Assembly: GCA_963812195.1 (NCBI GenBank)
Contig: CAWEUI010000011.1
Coordinates: 169,334-233,333, forward strand
Direction: 5' to 3'
DNA from: ZC4RG30 sp963812195
Lineage (GTDB): Bacteria; Pseudomonadota; Gammaproteobacteria; Steroidobacterales; Steroidobacteraceae
Length of the DNA: 64,000 nt
Position numbers and translations under genes: made by a program. The notes under the pieces were generated by a model that worked only from the letters and a program-made list of their open reading frames with translations, made no database searches and was not told the DNA's origin. Shown piece by piece: positions 61,612-64,000 of this stretch. The first letter of the stretch is position 1. The number at the start of each line of letters is the position of its first letter.

Positions 61612-63590
61612 TCACGGGCCCAGGCCCAGGTTGCGGCGCAAAAACGCGTCGGACTTGCGCAGCATGTCGGCGCGCGCGCCGCTGTCGAGCAGGCTGTGCT
61701 CCAGCCCCGGGTACACCACCAGCTCGCTGGACTTGCCGGCCGCGCGCAGCCGCTCGTCCATGCGGCGCGACTGGTCGATGTCCACGGTCACGTCCTCGTC
61801 GCCCTGGAACATCAGCACGGGGGCCTTGAAGGCCCCGACGTTGTCGGCGGGCGAGCCTGCGGTGATATGCGGCCCGTCGCCGACGTAGTCCTCCACCACG
61901 TAGCCGCTGGTAAAGTGCTGGGCGTCATCCTTCAACAGTGCGAGGTCGGTGACGGGCGCCACGGCCACCACGGCCTTGAACAGATCCGGCGCCAGCACAT
62001 TGGCCTGCAGCGCCGCGTAGCCACCGTAGGACCAGCCGAAGATGGCGAGTTTGGCCGGATCGGCCATGCCCTGCTTGACCAGCCAGCGCCCGCCATCGCA
62101 GACATCACCGATCGCGGTCTTCCAGCTCTTGAAGCCGTTGTCGACGAACCATTGATCGCCATAGCCGGAAGAACCGCGGAAGTTCGGCTGCAGCACCGCG
62201 AAGCCACGCTGCGCAAAGAACTGCGCCAGCCAGTCGAAGCCCCACTCATCGCGCGCGGCGGGGCCGCCATGCGGCATCACCAGCGCCGGCAGACCCTTGG
62301 CGTCGCTCACGCCCGGCGGCAATGTCAGATAAGCGGGTATCTCGTGCCGTCGGCGGCCGGGTAGGTAATGGCGTGGACCGGCGAGAGCCTGGTATGCGCC
62401 AGCGAGGGGCGCCACGCGGAGATGCCGCCAGGTGCTGATGGGCGCGGTCGTAGACGTACAGGCGGCCGGGGTCGACATCGCTGCCGGCCCATACCAGCAG
62501 CGTCTGTTCGTCGGCGCTGGCGCTGACGAAGCGGATCAGCGGCAACCCGGGCAGGGCCTTGCCCAGCCCCGCGGCGATCTTCTGGTAGTCCGGGTCGAAG
62601 TACTTCACATGGCGGCGGTCAGTGGTCCAGGTCACGCCGATGACCCGGCCGTTACGCCCGATGCGCACCACACCATCCACGTCCACCCGCGGCGAGGCGA
62701 ACACCAGCGTGCTGGTGGCGGCATCGTCCAGCGTGACGCGGTACAGGGCCTTGCGTCCTTTCAGCGGCTGCAACACGTAGGCGACATTGCTGGTGGGGTC
62801 GATCGCCAGCGGTGATATGCCGGTGTTGTCGGCGTCGTTCTTGCCCAGCTGCTTCCAGTGCGGTCATCCGGGGTGCGGTAGAAAAGGAGCTCGGTACGCC
62901 CTCAGCATGCCGTCGAGCTACTTGGCCACGGGCCATCATGCGCACGTTGCCGCGGCCGTCCAGACATAGTCCCCGACGTCCGGCTTCGGGCCCTCGACGG
63001 TGGCGGCCTTGCCGGTGCGCGTATCCACCAGCTCGACGCCGAGGCCTTCGTCCGGCGCGCCATGCTGCGTGTTGCGGCGGATCCGGGAGGTGGGTGCGCG
63101 CCATCAGCACCTTGCCGTCCACGCCGTTGCGCCAGTCGATCACCTGGCCGTCGTACTGGCGGAACATGGCCTGGTTCCTGGTGTCGCGTCTGGCCGAGCT
63201 GATGGCTCGGTGCCGTCGGCGTTGACCGCGACAGTGCGCGGGGCCGGCACCAGTCGGCCATCCAGCGTGACGATGCCGTACATCGAGCACACCACCCGAT
63301 CCGGCGCCGACCACTGGCAGCTCGGTGAGGCTCATCGGCTGGCCGTCGGCGTGGCCGACGGGAGTGATCTTGCCGTGGTTCGGGCCGGCCAGGTCGAGCA
63401 CGAACGCGGCCGTGGTGGTGCCCTGCCGGGCCCCACGGCCACCAGGCGCTGGCCGTCGGCGGACAGGGCGGCCGAATAGAAGAAGGGCAGCGTGCCGAAC
63501 GCCTCGGCCGCATCGGTCTGCGGCTGGTCGGCGGGGACGGCGGCGGTACACAAGGCGAGCAGCCCGAAGCGCGGCGGCAATTCTTTTCAT
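61612..63590 (-). pseudogene. S9 (prolyl oligopeptidase) family peptidase, many frameshifts
   Basis: The C-terminal catalytic half (61612 to about 62340) is intact in one frame: LVMPHGGPAARDEWGFDWLA, LQPNFRGSSGYGDQWF, nucleophile elbow FGWSYGGYAALQA, a catalytic Asp region FQGDEDVTVDIDQSRRM, and the His in YPGLEHSLLD. The N-terminal beta-propeller part is scattered over three frames with roughly ten slips between 62350 and 63570. The signal-peptide start MKRIAA at 63590 continues in another frame as LLALCTAAVPADQPQ. It would be an exported dipeptidyl/acylaminoacyl peptidase-like enzyme. Either this stretch is poorly sequenced or the gene is truly decaying; the conserved catalytic half favours sequencing error. 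Confidence 0.75.
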
Positions 63591-63651
63591 TGTTATTCCC
63601 TCCCTGGAAGCCCAAGCGTACCGCGCCTGAGGGGCTCGCGGATCGGCCGGG

Positions 63652-63687
63652 CTGTGGACAACCCTGTGGAGAGCCTGTGTACCGCCG
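63652..63687. repeat. Tandem DnaA-box-like repeats
   Basis: CTGTGGACAACC, CTGTGGAGAGCC and TGTGTACCGCC follow one another with a 12-bp period. TGTGGACAA differs from the DnaA-box complement TGTGGATAA at one base and TGTGGAGAG at two. They sit about 250 bp ahead of the reductase gene; DnaA is known to act at nrdAB in E. coli. Confidence 0.4.
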
Positions 63688-63824
63688 ACCACAATAGGTT
63701 GATTTCCGTCCCCTTCGCCCGGATATCCTCAAATTCCTATTGCAAAAATTTTTCAGTCGGGTGAATCTCGCAACATATTGATATTACGACGATTTATAGG
63801 GCGTTACTGACAAAGGCAAGTAGC

Positions 63825-63853
63825 TTGACGGTGCATATTGTCTTATCTACGCT
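63825..63853 (+). promoter_or_regulatory. Candidate promoter of the ribonucleotide reductase gene
   Basis: TTGACG (63825-63830, 5 of 6) and TACGCT (63848-63853, weak) are 17 bp apart, with an AT-rich region just upstream that could act as an UP element. Transcription would start near 63860, right at the first NrdR-like box. Confidence 0.5.
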
Positions 63854-63863
63854 CCCCCTCCGG

Positions 63864-63910
63864 GCACAACATCTTGTGTCCGGGGAGCTTCTTTCAAAAA
63901 AATCTTGTGC
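63864..63910 (+). promoter_or_regulatory. Paired NrdR-like boxes
   Basis: The 16-mer at 63864-63879 matches the NrdR-box consensus ACACWATATATWGTGT at 13 of 16 positions. A weaker 16-mer at 63895-63910 matches at 10 of 16 and lies exactly 31 bp further, the usual spacing of NrdR box pairs. ATCTTGTG is repeated at 63871 and 63902. NrdR represses ribonucleotide reductase genes. Confidence 0.6.
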
Positions 63911-63930
63911 AGCGAGGGTCTCGGCGGTCC

Positions 63931-64000
63931 ATGAATAGCGTCGTGAAGATCGATCCCAAATACGTCGACAGCATTCCGTTCCAGGAAGCCTCCCTGGATA
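63931..64000 (+). CDS. Start of a probable adenosylcobalamin-dependent ribonucleoside-diphosphate reductase (cut by window edge)
   Basis: Only the first 23 codons are inside the window: MNSVVKIDPKYVDSIPFQEA and then SLD. This N-terminus, especially KYVDSIPFQEASLD, is one I associate with class II (NrdJ) reductases of xanthomonad-type bacteria, which convert ribonucleotides to deoxyribonucleotides with coenzyme B12. The upstream NrdR-like box pair independently supports a reductase. With so little coding sequence the class cannot be settled. Confidence 0.6.
   Translation, partial: MNSVVKIDPKYVDSIPFQEASLD

Larger units (their letters stand above)
63591..63930. other. Intergenic region between S9 peptidase and ribonucleotide reductase genes
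   Basis: A 340-bp region without genes. From the left it holds three near-repeats of CTGTGGA(C/G)A (63652-63687), then an unusually AT-rich stretch (about 63720-63840) with a run AAAAATTTTT. A promoter (63825-63853) and paired NrdR-like boxes follow before the ATG at 63931. A hairpin (CCGGGCACAA 63860-63869 with TTGTGTCCGG 63874-63883) overlaps the first box. Confidence 0.6.

Noticed and set aside
63860..63890. Rho-independent terminator upstream of the reductase gene
   Set aside because: The hairpin is there, but no forward gene precedes it and it overlaps the NrdR-like box and the expected transcription start, so a regulatory dyad is more likely.

Overview
This window is GC-rich chromosomal DNA from a gammaproteobacterium, most like the xanthomonad/Nevskiales side of the class. 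That placement is inferred from gene order and protein style: rpsU-yqeY with dnaG and rpoD nearby, tsaD divergent from rpsU and followed by folB and folK, a YfhM-type alpha-2-macroglobulin paired with PBP1C, a FolM-type pteridine reductase, and a probable B12-dependent ribonucleotide reductase. No species can be named from sequence alone. Coding density is high, many genes overlap by ATGA/GTGA/TGATG, and I see no rRNA, tRNA, CRISPR array, IS element or prophage.

Layout. 0-5 kb: RND efflux adaptor divergent from a MarR regulator with clear operator repeats, a MOSC protein and two alpha/beta hydrolases. 5-11 kb: three tandem secreted paralogues, a DUF962 membrane protein and a PQQ/haem alcohol dehydrogenase. 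11-19 kb: alpha-2-macroglobulin, PBP1C and a VOC protein. 20-22.4 kb: ECF sigma operon with a putative anti-sigma protein and a Vgb-like propeller lipoprotein. 22.4-27.4 kb: methyltransferases, a DUF985 cupin and two paralogous anchored coiled-coil proteins. 27.5-40 kb: the macromolecular-synthesis genes rpoD, dnaG, yqeY and rpsU, split by a 7.4-kb block on the opposite strand. That block holds a cytolysin-like lipoprotein with a VCBS propeller, an ECF sigma factor, a Ser/Thr kinase with TPRs and an MFS permease. 40-43.3 kb: tsaD, folB, folK, amt. 43.4-50.6 kb: a membrane/MoxR cluster (SpoIIM, RDD, YciC-like, DUF4129, DUF4350, MoxR, DUF58). 50.6-56.4 kb: pteridine reductase, MidA-type methyltransferase, DsbA, LLM oxidoreductase and a two-component pair. 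56.5-64 kb: katG, cca, an aminopeptidase, Hsp20, a badly broken S9 peptidase and the start of a ribonucleotide reductase gene.

The most unusual object is the protein at 31938-34643. Its middle third reads as domains 1-3 of a cholesterol-dependent (thiol-activated) cytolysin, but the membrane-recognition domain 4 is missing and a seven-repeat VCBS/FG-GAP region stands in its place, behind a lipobox and a 19-glycine linker. It is followed by an ECF sigma factor and a kinase that could control it.

Caution on sequence quality: at least eight genes carry single-base frameshifts that a neighbouring frame restores (PQQ dehydrogenase, pbpC, a coiled-coil protein, an O-methyltransferase, rpoD five times, the kinase, katG, and the S9 peptidase many times). 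Because rpoD is essential, most of these are best read as indel errors in the assembly. Those genes are given here as full spans.
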